Source of the DNA: Branchiostoma floridae
Taxonomy: Eukaryota > Chordata > Leptocardii > Amphioxiformes > Branchiostomatidae
Reading direction: 5' to 3'
Length of the DNA: 64,000 bases
Assembly: GCF_000003815.2 (NCBI RefSeq)
Contig: NC_049989.1
Location: forward strand, 12,290,434-12,354,433
Positions 27,201 to 45,900 of this stretch are shown here, piece after piece. The position numbers and the translations under genes are program-made. Position 1 is the first letter of the stretch. Every line of letters starts with the position of its first letter. Under the pieces are notes generated by a model. That model saw only the letters and a program-made list of their open reading frames with translations, was not told the origin of the DNA and searched no databases.

Positions 27201-30200
27201 TGAGTAAGACTGACAGCCAACAGTGGCTTCTCTTGGGCGATTCTACCAGCCCTCTTACCAGTGCGATACAGGGGATGCTACCCGACAACTCCATGGTGCA
27301 TCCTATCGGTACAAGGATCGACATCCCCAGCCAAGGCCCTCCGTTGAAAGTCGTGTATGTCTGGATAGGAGAGGACAAGTCTCTGGGATTCACACGCACG
27401 TTAACCAAAGCCTTGTACCAGGCTTCTGCAAGAGTTGAGAACATGTGGGTTTTCACAGTAGGCGGTAGCGTTGAGTGTGCGAGACCGACGTCATCTCTCC
27501 CCGCGGGCTTCTTCCGCGTTGCCAACAATGAGATGAGAGACCTTCCCATCTACACGGTAGATTTGCCATCAGAAGTTCTTAACGGGTTGACAGGCGTTGT
27601 GGAGACCCTTCTCAAGTCCGACCCACCAGCGGAGAGAGAGTTAGCGATCCGTAATAATGAAGTGCTGGTTCCAAAACTACTCAGAACGTCAATCTCAGAG
27701 GGTATCATCACATCTCCTTCTGGTAACTGGGCTCTGGATATCGCTACAGGGAAGACGGGAACATTGGACGACATGGCATTCTACGAGCAAGTGCCCACGT
27801 CACTGTCACCAAAACAAGTTAAAATCGAAGTTCACGCAGCAGGTTTGAACTTCAAGGATGTGATGATGTCTCTCGGGCTTCTGGAAGGTCTCAACTTGCA
27901 AACACAGTTTGGCCTGGAGTGTGCAGGGACTGTCGTGGAAGTGGGCGATGACGTGGACAACATCAAAGTAGGAGACGAGGTCATTGCGTTTGGCGATCAC
28001 TGCTTCGCGTCACACGTCATCTGTGAGGAACACTTCGTCATGGCCAAGCCTGCACACATCAGCTGGACGGATGCAGCTGGGTTTGGCGTGGTCTATCTCA
28101 CCGCGTACTACGCCTTGATCGAGAGAGCCCGGCTCCAGGAAGGACAGACGGTGCTGATCCACTCTGCCTGTGGTGGGGTGGGACAAGCAGCCATACAAGT
28201 GGCAGGCATGGTTGGGGCCCGTGTGTTCTGCACCGCTGGAACGGACGAGAAGCGCGCGTACCTTCGACAGATGGGGATAACACATGTTTCCGACTCCAGG
28301 TCAACCCAGTTCTACCGTGACGTCATGGAGTGGACGGAAGGTCAAGGAGTAGACGTAGTCCTCAACTCCCTGTATGGTGATCTGCAAACTGAGACTATGA
28401 AGTGTCTAAAGCCTGGCGGCACTTTCTGTGAAATCGGGAAACGCTCGATGCTGGAAAGCGTTGGGATGAACATGAGCCTGCTGTTGAACAACAAGGCTTT
28501 CTTCTCCGTTCAGATAGACCTGTTGATGAAGGAAAGGCCTAAATATGTCCAACAGATGATGGAGACAATAGTCTCTCTTCTGGAGTCAGGTCGAGTTAGT
28601 GTCGTGCCGACGACAGTGAAAAGCATCGACGACTACAAGGAGACGTTTCGCTGGACGTCGAAGGGTCAGCATATTGGAAAAGTTGTCTTCAAGGTACCTA
28701 AGAAGTTTGAACCGGAGAACCTGGTGCCTTCTCCGTATACCCTAGATGTAGATGGTACCTACGTCATCACTGGCGGGTTCGGAGGAATCGGACAGGCTTT
28801 GGCACGCTGGGTGGTGGACCGTGGAGCAAAGCACATCGCTCTCCTGTCCAGAAGTGGATGCAGGTCGGCTGAAAATCGCCACACAGTCGAGTACATCGAG
28901 TCCAAAGGAGCCAAGGTGTACACGTATGAAGTCGACGTGTCAGACAAGACAGCACTGAGGAATATGCTGAATCATCTCAGAGAGGACACCTCGGTCCCTG
29001 CACTGAAGGGAATCTTCCACCTGGCTGCTGTCATTGATGACGCCAATGTGTTGGACGTGACGGACAGTCAGCTGGAAAAGTCCCTGGCGGCGAAGGCGTG
29101 GGGAGCTCTCCATCTGCACGAGCTGACACAGAAGGATGACCTGGACATCTTCTTCCTGCTGTCCTCCGCAGCTGCCACGTGGGGAAACCCGGACCAGTGT
29201 GGGTACGTGGCCGCCAACAGCGTCCTAGACGCCCTGGCGGAACACCGACATCGTAAGGGTCTCCCGGCACTGTCTGTACAACTTGGGGCCGTCAGAGGCG
29301 TGGGGTTCTTAGAGGGGAACACGAAAGCAGCCAAAATCGTCAAAGGGAAGGGGCTGCTGAGTCTGCACGTTGAAGAGGTACTGCAGATGCTGCCGCGTCT
29401 GTTGAAGGCCAGAGACACCCCCATGGTCACCCTCGCAAACATGGTACGTTAAACTTCGAAAATTTCATGCTATGGCCATGGAATGTACTGCTGAATATGA
29501 AATATCTTTAAAATGTTTCTACATAAGAATCTAATAAGAACATCAATAGCATATTTTCGTTCTGTTTCTTAGTAAACCTTATGTTGCTGATAATCCCTGT
29601 CCGGCTAATTACTGTGTACTTTTCTATTCAGGACTGGACCAAATGTCTGCAGTTGTCGTATCCAACCAACATGAAGTTTCGGCATCTCGCAAGTGAAAAC
29701 AGCAAGACGAAATCTTGTATGTTCTCCTTTCATGGTGTTAATTACTTTGCCTACTTATCTTAGATGATCGCCACGTGTCATAATTACAAATACATGAAAT
29801 GTTGAAACGAGCTATCTTTGTATATTCTCCTAGGTTATCCTTTCGTCATTTTAGATGGTTGGCGGTAGCCTCAATGTACTTGATTTAAGCTATCACGACA
29901 TGCTCTTTAATAAACATTTGACACACACGTCAAAAGTTCAAAGTTTCTAAACACGATTTTCTCCCCTTTTCCCACCAGCTGACACTGACCTGAACGAAGA
30001 CGACCTCCGTGAGCGAGTGTTGGAGCAGCTGGGACAGATCCTCTGCATGCCTGCGGACCAGATCGACCCCGACCAGCCCATGATCAACTACGGCGTGGAC
30101 TCCCTAATGGCCGTGGACGTCGTTAACTGGATGAACAAGAACTTCGACCTCAGCGTGTCCCAACTGGACATCCTGGGCGGCATGACTACGTCCACCATGG

Positions 30201-30223
30201 TGGGGAAAGCTGTAGTTGGATGA
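9130..30223 (+). CDS. Type I polyketide synthase (KS-AT-DH-MT-ER-KR-ACP), four exons
   Basis: Join of 9130-9235, 22626-29443, 29632-29716 and 29979-30223; all junctions are GT-AG and in phase, giving 2417 residues. Domains by rough residue: KS 29-450 (Cys198 in DTACAAS, His333 in EAHGT, His371 in SNFGH); AT 557-885 (GQGQQ, Ser656 in GHSLGE, AFH 753-755, which resembles malonyl-type enzymes); a PTYAWQHQRHW linker typical of PKS near 900; DH 936-1175 (His946, Asp1100 in LDGCFQ); MT-like 1325-1490; ER 1737-2055 (HSACGGVGQ); KR 2078-2265 (TGGFGGIG, Lys2192, Ser2215/2216, Tyr2229, Asn2233, and IDD at 2172-2174, B-type-like); ACP 2345-2412 (Ser2378 in GVDSL). Such enzymes extend and reduce an acyl chain iteratively in the cytosol. 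The chain ends 39 residues after the ACP serine, so no thioesterase or reductase is fused. The order matches fungal highly reducing PKS and animal fatty acid synthase without its TE. Product and release partner are unknown. Confidence 0.93.
10749..10948. mobile_element. MITE-like element, TACTGTAAATGCA family, copy 1
   Basis: The left end TACTGTAAATGCA and right end TGCATTTACAGTA are perfect inverted repeats. The inside has GTTCGCGG/CCGCGAA palindromes. A TA at each edge fits a TA target duplication. A degenerate relative ends at 1979. Confidence 0.65.
11343..11554. mobile_element. MITE-like element, TACTGTAAATGCA family, copy 2
   Basis: Perfect 13-bp inverted ends (11343-11355, 11542-11554). 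The body is filled with ACCGCGAA-type short repeats (at least six). It lies in PKS intron 1, 400 bp from copy 1. Confidence 0.7.
12261..13355 (-). mobile_element. CR1/L2-like LINE, 3' half (reverse transcriptase C-terminal part)
   Basis: On the - strand an open frame encodes YLSGRNQRVKWGG, then motif AGTPQGGILSP and the catalytic YADD, followed by the thumb region (LVIVTHDLTWDEQV-type signature, SPVWGGLP) and a stop at 12477. The 3' end carries two copies of the decamer TGTGCGAACA (12261-12280), like the short 3' repeats of CR1/L2 elements. It continues the 5' half at 19832-22160; the two were one element before the insert at 13356-19831. Confidence 0.88.
15819..15943 (+). repeat. 125-bp direct repeat, left copy
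   Basis: It starts at TATCCCCAGGGGCAG and ends near GAGATCCGCCT; the partner is at 16724-16848, with both inside the 6.5-kb insert. It contains TGCTGACAATAATC and a GTCCGAACG...ACGGTTCGGG palindromic block like those at the insert ends. The copies enclose about 780 bp. Confidence 0.65.
16724..16848 (+). repeat. 125-bp direct repeat, right copy
   Basis: Partner of 15819-15943, diverged by scattered substitutions. The pair could be the ends of a nested element or a local duplication; which is not resolved from sequence alone. Confidence 0.65.
19832..22160 (-). mobile_element. CR1/L2-like LINE, 5' half (endonuclease and start of RT)
   Basis: The frame 21937-20366 encodes an apurinic endonuclease-like domain: NARSLLPKVDEL, TESWLRP (catalytic Glu), GDTNQ and QSDHQLL, then a linker to the RT. 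A stop and frameshift near 20360 separate it from the RT start (NPRKATGGDQLP, GFRRGRS, FIDFSRAFDNIDHG with the motif A Asp). The RT stops at CISS, just where the 3' half resumes with YLSGRNQ. With the 3' half the element is about 3.4 kb and inactive. It lies in PKS intron 1, antisense to the gene. Confidence 0.88.
22160..22541 (-). mobile_element. tRNA-derived SINE, copy 1
   Basis: On the - strand the head reads GGGGCCGCGTAGCACAGTGG with a pol III A-box (TAGCACAGTGGTAGTG) and B-box (GGTTCGAATCC). A long central domain follows (GACGTTAAATGGAGGTCCC, CACGTTAAAGAACCC). It is nearly identical to copy 2 in the sulfotransferase gene. It sits 84 bases upstream of PKS exon 2. Confidence 0.85.
22626..29443 (+). 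CDS. PKS exon 2: KS to KR in one 6.8-kb exon
   Basis: Acceptor CCCCAG ends at 22625 and donor ATG|GTACGT begins at 29444. The 6818-nt exon encodes residues 36 to 2308 and carries every catalytic domain except the carrier protein. The in-frame ATG at 22634 lies inside the KS motif (GCRMPGG), so it is a poor candidate for the real start. SAM-binding motif I of the MT-like region reads ILEVGGRMGG (1374-1383) instead of the usual ExGxGTGG type. This suggests a structural, inactive methyltransferase like the one in animal fatty acid synthase (inference). DH has Glu where HxxxGxxxxP has Gly, but keeps His, Pro and the later Asp. Confidence 0.95.
29632..29716 (+). CDS. PKS exon 3: KR-to-ACP linker
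   Basis: Acceptor TTTTCTATTCAG ends at 29631 and donor TCTT|GTATGT begins at 29717. The exon adds 28 codons plus one base (DWTKCLQLSY...NSKTKS), starting in phase 0 and ending in phase 1. No motif is visible; the piece links the reductase to the carrier domain. Confidence 0.85.
29979..30223 (+). CDS. PKS exon 4: acyl carrier protein and stop
   Basis: Acceptor TTTTCCCACCAG ends at 29978; the first two bases complete a Ser codon. The exon encodes an about 70-residue acyl carrier domain with GVDSLMAVDVVNWM around the phosphopantetheine serine (Ser2378), then stops with TGA at 30221. Nothing follows the ACP, so chain release must use another protein, a transesterification or hydrolysis step elsewhere, or release in situ. 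Confidence 0.92.
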
Positions 30224-30786
30224 TATCGCTTCCTTTGTTTGAGTTCTAATTAGGAAAAGCATTTCTGTAGACTGCCGTATTCAGAAAATGCTCTTTGTCT
30301 TTCATAAGGGAGGGTAAAACTGGATATATAGTTTTCTATTTTCTATACAAAACTCTGTAGATTTGCGGTTGTGATATTTATATAGTAAAGGGGAAATAAC
30401 GACCACAGATTGAATTTATTTGATTTTATGTATGCATGGTGCAATTTGTGGGTTGTCACATTGTTAGATTTGCTAATTGAATCTATGTTTAGAAATACTG
30501 ATATGTTGTAACATTGTTAGGTTTGGTATTTGATTAAATTTGTGGAAATTCTGGTATTGAAGTTAAATTGTGGTAGTATTGACGGCAATTTCTTTTCTTT
30601 GTGGCATTCGGAATATATGTTTAGGTGACTATTATCAACCATTAATTATAAGAATTAAGACTTCATTTACATACGTTATCAGTACCGGAAAAGCTTTTAT
30701 AGCCTTCTATTTCAAGATTTTATTCGACAATGAAGTATGATCACTGCATAGGAATTCATACTACGAGTACGCAAGCTGCCATGAGT

Positions 30787-30884
30787 ATCTTATTGGAAAT
30801 AAAAATGGTATATCTTATTGGAAATAAAAATGGTATATCTTATTGGAAATAAAAATGGTATACTTCAGAAATAAGTGAAATAAA
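30787..30884 (+). repeat. 25-bp unit x3 with repeated AATAAA, likely PKS poly(A) region
   Basis: A 25-bp unit containing CTTATTGGAAATAAAAATGG is repeated three times (30787-30861) about 565 bases after the PKS stop. Each copy carries AATAAA (30798, 30823, 30848), and a fourth lies at 30879. They are plausible poly(A) signals for the synthase; use of any one is not shown. Confidence 0.6.
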
Positions 30885-30947
30885 GAGGTTGTTGGTCAAG
30901 GGCAAAATATTGCACTGTGCGTATTTTGACCGTACGGTAGAGAGAAG

Positions 30948-31005
<58 letters not shown>

Positions 31006-31236
31006 CAGAGAGACAGAGAGACAGAGAGACAGAGAGACTGAGAGAATGTGTGTGTATGAGTGTGTGGGGGTGGGGGGGGGGGGTGCCTGTGTGTGTGTTT
31101 GTGTGTGTGCGTACGTTAATGCATGTTTGTGTGTGTGTGCGTGCGCCCGTGTGTGAGTGGCCGTGTTTTCTGTGTGTGCATGTGTGTTGGTGTGCGTGTG
31201 CGTGTGTGCACATGTGTGTGTCTGTATGTGTACATG
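30948..31236. repeat. (GA)n, (AGAC)n and (TG)n microsatellites
   Basis: GA repeats at 30950-31000, GAGACA repeats to 31040, a G run near 31070-31082, then a TG-rich tract to 31236. It lies between the PKS and sulfotransferase 3' ends. Confidence 0.95.
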
Positions 31237-32375
31237 TTGCCTTTTAACCGTATTGTCTTTGAGGTTTGCACAGACGACGATCGTTCATTGTAGCAGCAAA
31301 CGTCTTAAAAACACACATCAAAAGACCGGACCACTACTACTCCCGCGACCCAATCTCTGCTTGGAGAATACATTTTTGTGACATATATGTAACATAGCTA
31401 TTTTAAGGGAAGGTTATAACAACAATTACAAATATACGAACATACGACAGGTATTCATTGAACACAACTAATTTTATTTTTTTTAGATTGCAGAATGCAA
31501 TGCAATGCAAACCAAGGCAGCTTAGCTAGCTGATATTGAGTGCCAACACATACATATATTTACACTTCTCATAGAATTCACATAATTAACTCAAATGGTT
31601 AACGTATACTCCAAATGAAACAACAAAACAACAATATCAAACCCAAAGACAAACCTTCTTGAGTAGAACATAAGTTAAACTTGATACATAGTTTGGAAAA
31701 AAGACGAACACCCCAGCAAAACAATACGTGTTCCCTATCAGAAAATATGATAACTAAAGGTAGGAAAGTCAAATGGATTATACATGTAATATGAATGATA
31801 AACCATTACGTCATTATAATGCATAACACGAGTAAACTGAAATAGCAACCTCGCTTTAACGTGTTGGTAGGTAATGTAAAAACTGGGTCTGTCTAAGTCA
31901 TATACATAAGGCCACAGCAAGGCCACAGCAAGTAGATTTTATAGATTACATCCTATGCAGACTACAAAAATAACAAAAAGATACATGTAGGGGGAAAAGC
32001 AAGAAGGGTAAAACAAACAAGATGACTACATTTTGAAAATAGTCACCTTAACTTAAAAGTTGTAACAAGAATTACAGGAACAGAACGTTGCATCATTCAT
32101 ATATGTGCCACGTTTACGACTATCCAACTAGTTTCACTTCTACAACAGTCAAAAAAAGTCATGGCTTCCTATCTATCGTTTCTTCTGCAATTAGGATTCA
32201 ACACAACATATCCTCATTTTTGTAAATTGTCTTCGTGTTGACCATCTCCAGAAAAAAAAGCATTCTTGCTTCTTTCTTTAATCAGGCGAAGATTAATGAG
32301 CGCGCTGATGTCATCCAGAAATAACATGCTGTGGCCTAACTTAAACATTTCTGAACGATCGATGGCATTCATAGT

Positions 32376-39556
<7,181 letters not shown>

Positions 39557-39559
39557 CCT

Positions 39560-42160
39560 GGAGTATGAACAAACTGTGCTTTAGACTTAGAGGTAGATAC
39601 AACAGTGCTTGGATGTGTGGTTCTCTGCTACAGAACATGTGTTCCTTAGCCTGTCTAAAATCGCGCCCCTAGCGCACAGTTGCCACCATCTAGGGTGTCA
39701 TTGACCTCACCCAACAAGATATAATGTGAACGCAAGCTAATGTGTTCCTAGCTTGTTCATAAAGAGGCATATTTACATGGTACCATGTATCAAATTCTCT
39801 TATAGAGCCCTTATTTACTTGTTTATAAATCATACTGTTCCACAAGAGATTCGTGACCTAGATCAGTAACGGTTGACAGCGCCTGCATTGTCAGGAGCAA
39901 CTATTTCATACCGACTTTCCTGCAGGTGTGAAGCCATGCATGCGCTTTCTTCCCGACTGGCTGGTGGCCGGTACCTATATGTATCGCTATAGTTTCAACC
40001 TCGAACATAAAAAGAACGGCTCCACTTTCAACCCACCGTGAAATGAACTTCCAGCGAACTTAAAGCGACGTACAGCATATATACTGTCGGCGTTGCACTT
40101 CACTGGGATGGGCGGGGCTATGGAATTTGCAGTTGGACTTTGCTGTATTAGAGTTTTACCGTCATAGAAAGGGTAGGGACAGAAAAACAACACTTCTTGT
40201 GTAAACGTCGCAATTAACCGATCTGTTCTATGGACAAATTGTTTGCAGCGATCGCGCTTCAGACAAGGAAGAGACCATACGCAAAGTATCAGCCTGCATA
40301 CCAGAAACCTACCCTCATTTGACGTGCATTTTCTAAGGTGCTTGAGAAGCTTTTGTAAAATTTCTTTGGGGGCATGTTGAACCTGGAGGAGTTGGCCTGT
40401 GTCTACCATAGAGACAGCCAATAAGGCTATTAAAACCTTACCACTTGTTGGTGTATGAAAAGTCAACGCTTGGAGTCACGATACCACTCCTAACCGTGAT
40501 ACCTGTAGCAGCAATGTCGACAATGCAAGCTTAAGTTTAAAGGGCACAGGTCACGATTCAATAGCAATGGGTAAGAGGGTGGTTCCAGCATATGAGAAGG
40601 CCAAGGAAAACCTGCTTTAGCATACCATAAATTGTTGTGAAAATGTGCGTTGTGTGATTCAACACAAAAATTTCCTACCAACCCGTGCAAAAACCTCGTT
40701 ATGAAAAGGCAGTGCTAGACTGAAATTTATTACCTTCATTGTTCTGTCAGTCTGTCTGTCTGTGTAAAAGCGTTACCCACGCAGAAGTCCCCCCATGAAA
40801 AAGTGCCCCCCCCCCATGCAGAAAATTCCTTCATGAAAAAGTGCCCCCCCCCCCCATGCAGAAATGCCCCTTAGGAATAGGAGCCCCACATGCAGAACCC
40901 TCCCCCCCATTAACAGGGTGTTAAAGGTTCATGTCTTACCTTCTAGTATCTTCTATTGTTTTATGATAGAAATGAGAGTTGTCTTTTTCTTTCCGTCATC
41001 GTGTAATAGACCAATTCTGACCCTCTCTATCTTAAATGATAGTGTTTGTACCTTTGAGAGAATGAAGCGGCAATTAAATTGTCTGTACGTAAGTCAGGTG
41101 TTTTGTTTTGTGTGTTGTGTATGTACATTCATTCACTCAACATTGGTATGTTAGAATTTAGATGATATACATGTATTCAGACTACATTCATTCATTTCAA
41201 CCAGCCCCATGGTCATGAATTTGCAATAAAACCTTACAATTAATGGAACATTGTCCTTTAAAATCTTCTTATCTCCATTCGAACATATATAAATGCATAA
41301 GGTATATGTGAGTATACGCTTATATATATATATATGTATATGTATGTATGTATAGATATACTTGTTGGATCACCTTACCACTGCTTTACTTTATTCAATT
41401 TTATCTCACTTTGTTTTGTCCTTTGTCTATTTTATTTTCAAATGTCCCAGTGGTGATGATGATATTAGTTTCGCTATTATAGTACATCACCACTGTGTCT
41501 TGTTCACTGATATGCATACCAATAAAAAAACATGGTCATAGTTTCTTCAATTCATCATGTCAGTTGACTTGCAGACGGATTTGAAGCGTCTGGTGCTTTG
41601 GGGTTGAATCAGGGCAAATTTGGGGTCAAATGTGGAATTCTGATAAAGAGCCGTGAGTTTGGAGTCTGGGAGTCCGTCTGGGAAAAGGAAGGAAGCAAAG
41701 AAGGGAAGTGTGTGCCAACTCAAAGCTGGTGTGTTTCCAAAGGGGATTCACACGTGCGTATATTCAAGTCCGTACGAGGTCCGTGTGGAGTCCTTGGCCT
41801 CTACCAGGCTCCACGGGTCGATGGAGAAATAGTAGAAATTGGACAAATATAGACACATAACATGTTAGCCGTCCAAGGAGTATGGTTAGAGACCAGTTAA
41901 CTACGCTGGTATGTTATCTGGCTATATTTGTCCAATTTCCATTTTATCCATGCAGCTTCCATACAGACCTCATACGGACTTTTTATTTGCAAAATCATGC
42001 CCGATGGCTAATTGCACATACAGTCTCAAAATAAGAGTAGAGTCATTCAGTACATAACGTTAGTTTATAAACTACTACAAGGTGCTAGATTTACTAATGT
42101 AGGGTCTATATACTCAAGCGTGGTAGTTTATTTGTTCCTCGAGCAGCATTCAGTTGCTAA
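39560..42160. other. Intergenic: likely sulfotransferase 5' region, otherwise nothing clear
   Basis: It should hold the sulfotransferase promoter and a 5' UTR exon, neither of which I can place. The - strand frame 39987-40466 (159 codons) has no motif I know. A C-rich repeat (GAAAAAGTGCCCCCCCCCC) is at 40780-40870. Confidence 0.5.
41744..41990. mobile_element. Long-TIR MITE (CTCTACCAGGCTCCAC family), copy 1
   Basis: The left arm (CGTATATTCAAGTCCGTACG, CCTCTACCAGGCTCCACGG) is mirrored on the right by ATATTTGTCCAATTTCC and CCTCATACGGACT. The whole could fold as one long hairpin. A fragment of the same family lies near 5640-5745. Confidence 0.65.
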
Positions 42161-42420
42161 AGGTGGTATCTCGCGGCACTTAATTGGGGCACTGGTGTGG
42201 CACTGCGGGGTTCGTTCACTGCGGCACTGTTGTGTTATTTTCGCCGACTTTTTTTATTCTATAATCTAGCTATTTTGTAATACGTAAAAGTTTGAATTAG
42301 AAGACAACAGAATACAAAAAAAAGTAAGAAATTCGTTCTTTATCCCTGAAATTCGTTGGGTATAAACTTTTGAACCCTGCATTGCCGCACCGGTGCCCCA
42401 AGTGCAGTGAGATACCACCT
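42161..42420. mobile_element. 260-bp MITE
   Basis: The ends AGGTGGTATCTCGCGGCACT and AGTGCAGTGAGATACCACCT are inverted repeats with few mismatches. The body has GAAATTCGTTCTTTATCCC and AATACGTAAAAGTTTG, related to the elements at 58963 and 59519. It lies about 500 bp upstream of the PPxY-protein gene. Confidence 0.7.
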
Positions 42421-42926
42421 ACAAGAACGGCCACACCCCCGTCCCGCATACGCACAGGTATGCTGCACCTGAGGATTGTTTACTTTCCTCAGCCAAGCCA
42501 AATGTCAGAGGTCATCGGTCGCGGTTGATCAAACAGGTGAGACAGGTAAGACCAGGTACAGAATAACATCACGTGACCCGCTTAAGCTTGTTTGTACAAC
42601 AAAACAGTCAACCCAGTGACGAGCGTCGTACACAGGCTGGTATTTTTAAACGGCCAGGATATTTCCGACTCAGAACGTTTTAAGATGTAATCTTCTACCA
42701 CGAACATTGTGGTATCAGGTAAGGGGACTGGCAAACTTACAAAAACAGACAATTTAACGAGTACAAGACTCCCAGATCAGTTGACATTAGGTGTGGCGAG
42801 CGAAGCACTAAGTTACGTGAATCGTAGTCACGCAGGGGTTCAGCCCTCGCTATTTAATCCAAGGTTCAGGCAGTCTTGAAGAAGGACGGTTTAGGTCATA
42901 GAGAGATCTTCGATGCGGCTGCAACC

Positions 42927-45900
42927 ATGCCAGGTTGCTGCGGGAGTGGTGGAGAGGAGAGGACCGGGAACTCACAGAGGAGGAGGCGGCGATGGGTGCT
43001 GGTCACCGCGCTCGTACTGATCGTCGTCGGCTGCTCGGTCTGCGTGATAACCGTCAGCGTGACCGTGTCGCAGGGAAAACAAATGAGGTTTCCGTACGAG
43101 GGGATGGCTCTGTTGGCTATAGGTGTTGGCATGATGGTGGTTCACTCGAACTGTGGGGTACAGAAGATTAATAGAAGAGTCCCCCGTCGGGAAAACAATG
43201 GTCTACCCGACACAAGAGAACCTCAGCGGCCACCAGACGCCCCTCCAGCCTATTGGACTGTATTCTCGCTATTCAGGTGAGGTGTTGTTGTTGTTTTGTT
43301 TTTTACTGTCTCATTGTTTTTCATGAAAAGGTGAGAGATAATACATTTGCTAATAGCTAATAGCTTTAAATTGATAAGCAACGTATGCTGATAATTTATC
43401 GATCTGAAATTCGATAGACTTTGAACCCCTATCCCTTTCGCCCTTGGGGCTATAACTACCAACATAAACAACATAACACACATACATCATAAGATATACG
43501 TATCATTTGAGTGTAATAAACATTACTTAATGTATAATGAGTATAGAGATATACAACAGAGTAATGCACTTCAATTGTGTAATGTGTAAGATATGCTTAC
43601 TAGTACTGTTTGTTCATCCATATTTGACTTTAAGGGATACTGTATCTACTGCATAACGTTTTAACTGTTTCTACTGTATATCATTATGTCTAAGAAATCA
43701 ATTCATTTTGACAAACTAAAAGCATCGAAATCTTCTATATTTGTTAAGAATTCTTTGTTGTATGCTTAATTGCCAAAATTGCATTTTTTTAACAATGGCC
43801 TGAAATGAGGTGAACACTTTATTTTTTCTAATAGATGTAGTAAATTAGGTCTTGTAGGTTATAACACAAATAGTTTTCAACCATTTTTTTCATCTCTAAA
43901 ATTAAGGTCGGCGTAACCATTGATGGCATTGGACCGTATATATGTGATAATATACATGTACAATACCGTACATTGTAATCCCTGTAAAAAAAAAGAAACA
44001 ATTGTGGCGTTGTTTGAAAAATAGTATTTGTAATGGGAGGTTGGCTACGATGAGTGGAACACCTTTTTCCCTCAAAGAAGACAGTTTAACGTTATATTAC
44101 CCTTATCATCGTCTTTCTCCTTGCCAACTGTACGCAATATTTTTGTCGAATTCTGCTATCCATAAGAAGGAAGGCCTGGTGTAAGCTAGTACATTTGGCG
44201 GAGTATTTCTAAGTGAAAGTACCTAGGACAAATGACGTGGAACAGACAATTGCTGATAGTGATCTCTCTACGGTATAATTATATATTGTGCACCGAAAGA
44301 AGTGGACACAGTACTGTAGTCATTGACAATTGGTGCGCAATACATGCATGCATAATTGACATTTTAGTCTAGACGAGATATACAAGACTTTCAACTATCT
44401 CTGTATGACAAATACAGACGATGAGAATTTCCAAGTATGAAACGTTCAAAAGTAGAAAATAAATTGTGCAATTAGTTCTAGATTTTTGGATATATATGCT
44501 TAAGCCCTTTTTTGCTTCGAATTCCATTTCCATTTGATATATAATGTAACTTTTAAAAGATATGTTACATCCCTACACTAATATAACATGTAACTTTCCT
44601 TGTTACATATTGAGCATCTTAAATTGCTTGCATGTAACGACCCATAACCAGTCTTAGTAATCACAATGGAAGAGAACAACAGGTACCACATACAAGTATC
44701 CTTGTATATCTTTTATAGTGAGAGTCACTTGCACCGATGCCATCAGTAAAATAGACTTCGTGTTGATATCATGTTTTGGAGGAATTTTGGCCTGTTGTTA
44801 CTGTATGACAAAACTCATTCTTATGGTTTAAACTGGCTTATCCTGGTTAGTTGCACTGCCGTAAGCATTTGTTTCTTCTTCAACTTGTCTAACGAAAACA
44901 TCACGAGCAAAATTACTAGAAATTATGATAGTTTGCAGACCTGCCAATACAGTCCTGCAATAAGATTTTAAAACAAAATCTTATCTTGTACGATTTGATT
45001 TTTCCCAATGCCCTTTTCCAATGTATCTCATTTGTTTCAGCTAGTGAATAGAAATAATTAAATTGCATATATTTAACCACGTCCGTCCAAAATTCATACT
45101 GTTTAATATATTAATGTAGTTACTGATAGACTTGTTTTTTACGTCTCATTGCTAGAGGCTACCCATGTACTTTTTGGAACCTATGCTAAACGGGATTTCC
45201 ACTTTGTGGGCATGGTCTCTCTCCAGCTATCATCCCAGAAAAAAGGCTTTACCAAAAGAAAACATCCCGGCCATTCTCTGGTTGACTGACAGCTGATTAG
45301 ATGCCACGCCCACAAAAATGAAAACTCAGGCCGGTTTTGCAGAGCCTCCACATAATTTGTATACTGTATATGGGCCTCAAGTGAGCTATACTTAGAAGGA
45401 AACGTAATGAACCAGAGCATTAGCATTTTTGAAACAAAACAAAACATTTGCTATTGATGAGAAACCTTTGGTTGACAACAATAATAATGATTTGTCTTAG
45501 ACTTGGGAAAAACACGACTCAATACTTCAAAATTGGCTCCTTTTCCATTTACGATATCAAGATTATTTCATCGAGGCACATACCGACGTCGACGTGCATG
45601 CAAACAAATGCGCTGTGCTAATAAGTGTGAACCTCACTTCATAATTTTTGCACCATAAAAAGTTTCCCAAGCAATCAAGTATGAACATACCAGTCTGCTT
45701 CTAGATCTTATGCTGCTTACGCCGTTAGGATTGAATTTCTTATTTGCCCTCCCATACCCTTTTAACGTTCCACTCTTCGTATCCAAATCTGTGAATAATT
45801 AACTCGGTCAGTGGCCCTGACCCTGTTGACCTTACCGCTTGTATTCTATTATAATTGTTGCGAAAAGGCGTGTCCTTTAGTGCTGAAGCTCGCTGCAACC

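Noticed and set aside
32263-32375. Extra coding sequence after the sulfotransferase stop
   Set aside because: TAA at 32376-32378 follows the usual SULT C-terminus; the rest is 3' UTR or repeat.
39987-40466. 159-codon - strand frame upstream of the sulfotransferase
   Set aside because: No recognisable motif; it could hide a 5' UTR exon but coding is not supported.
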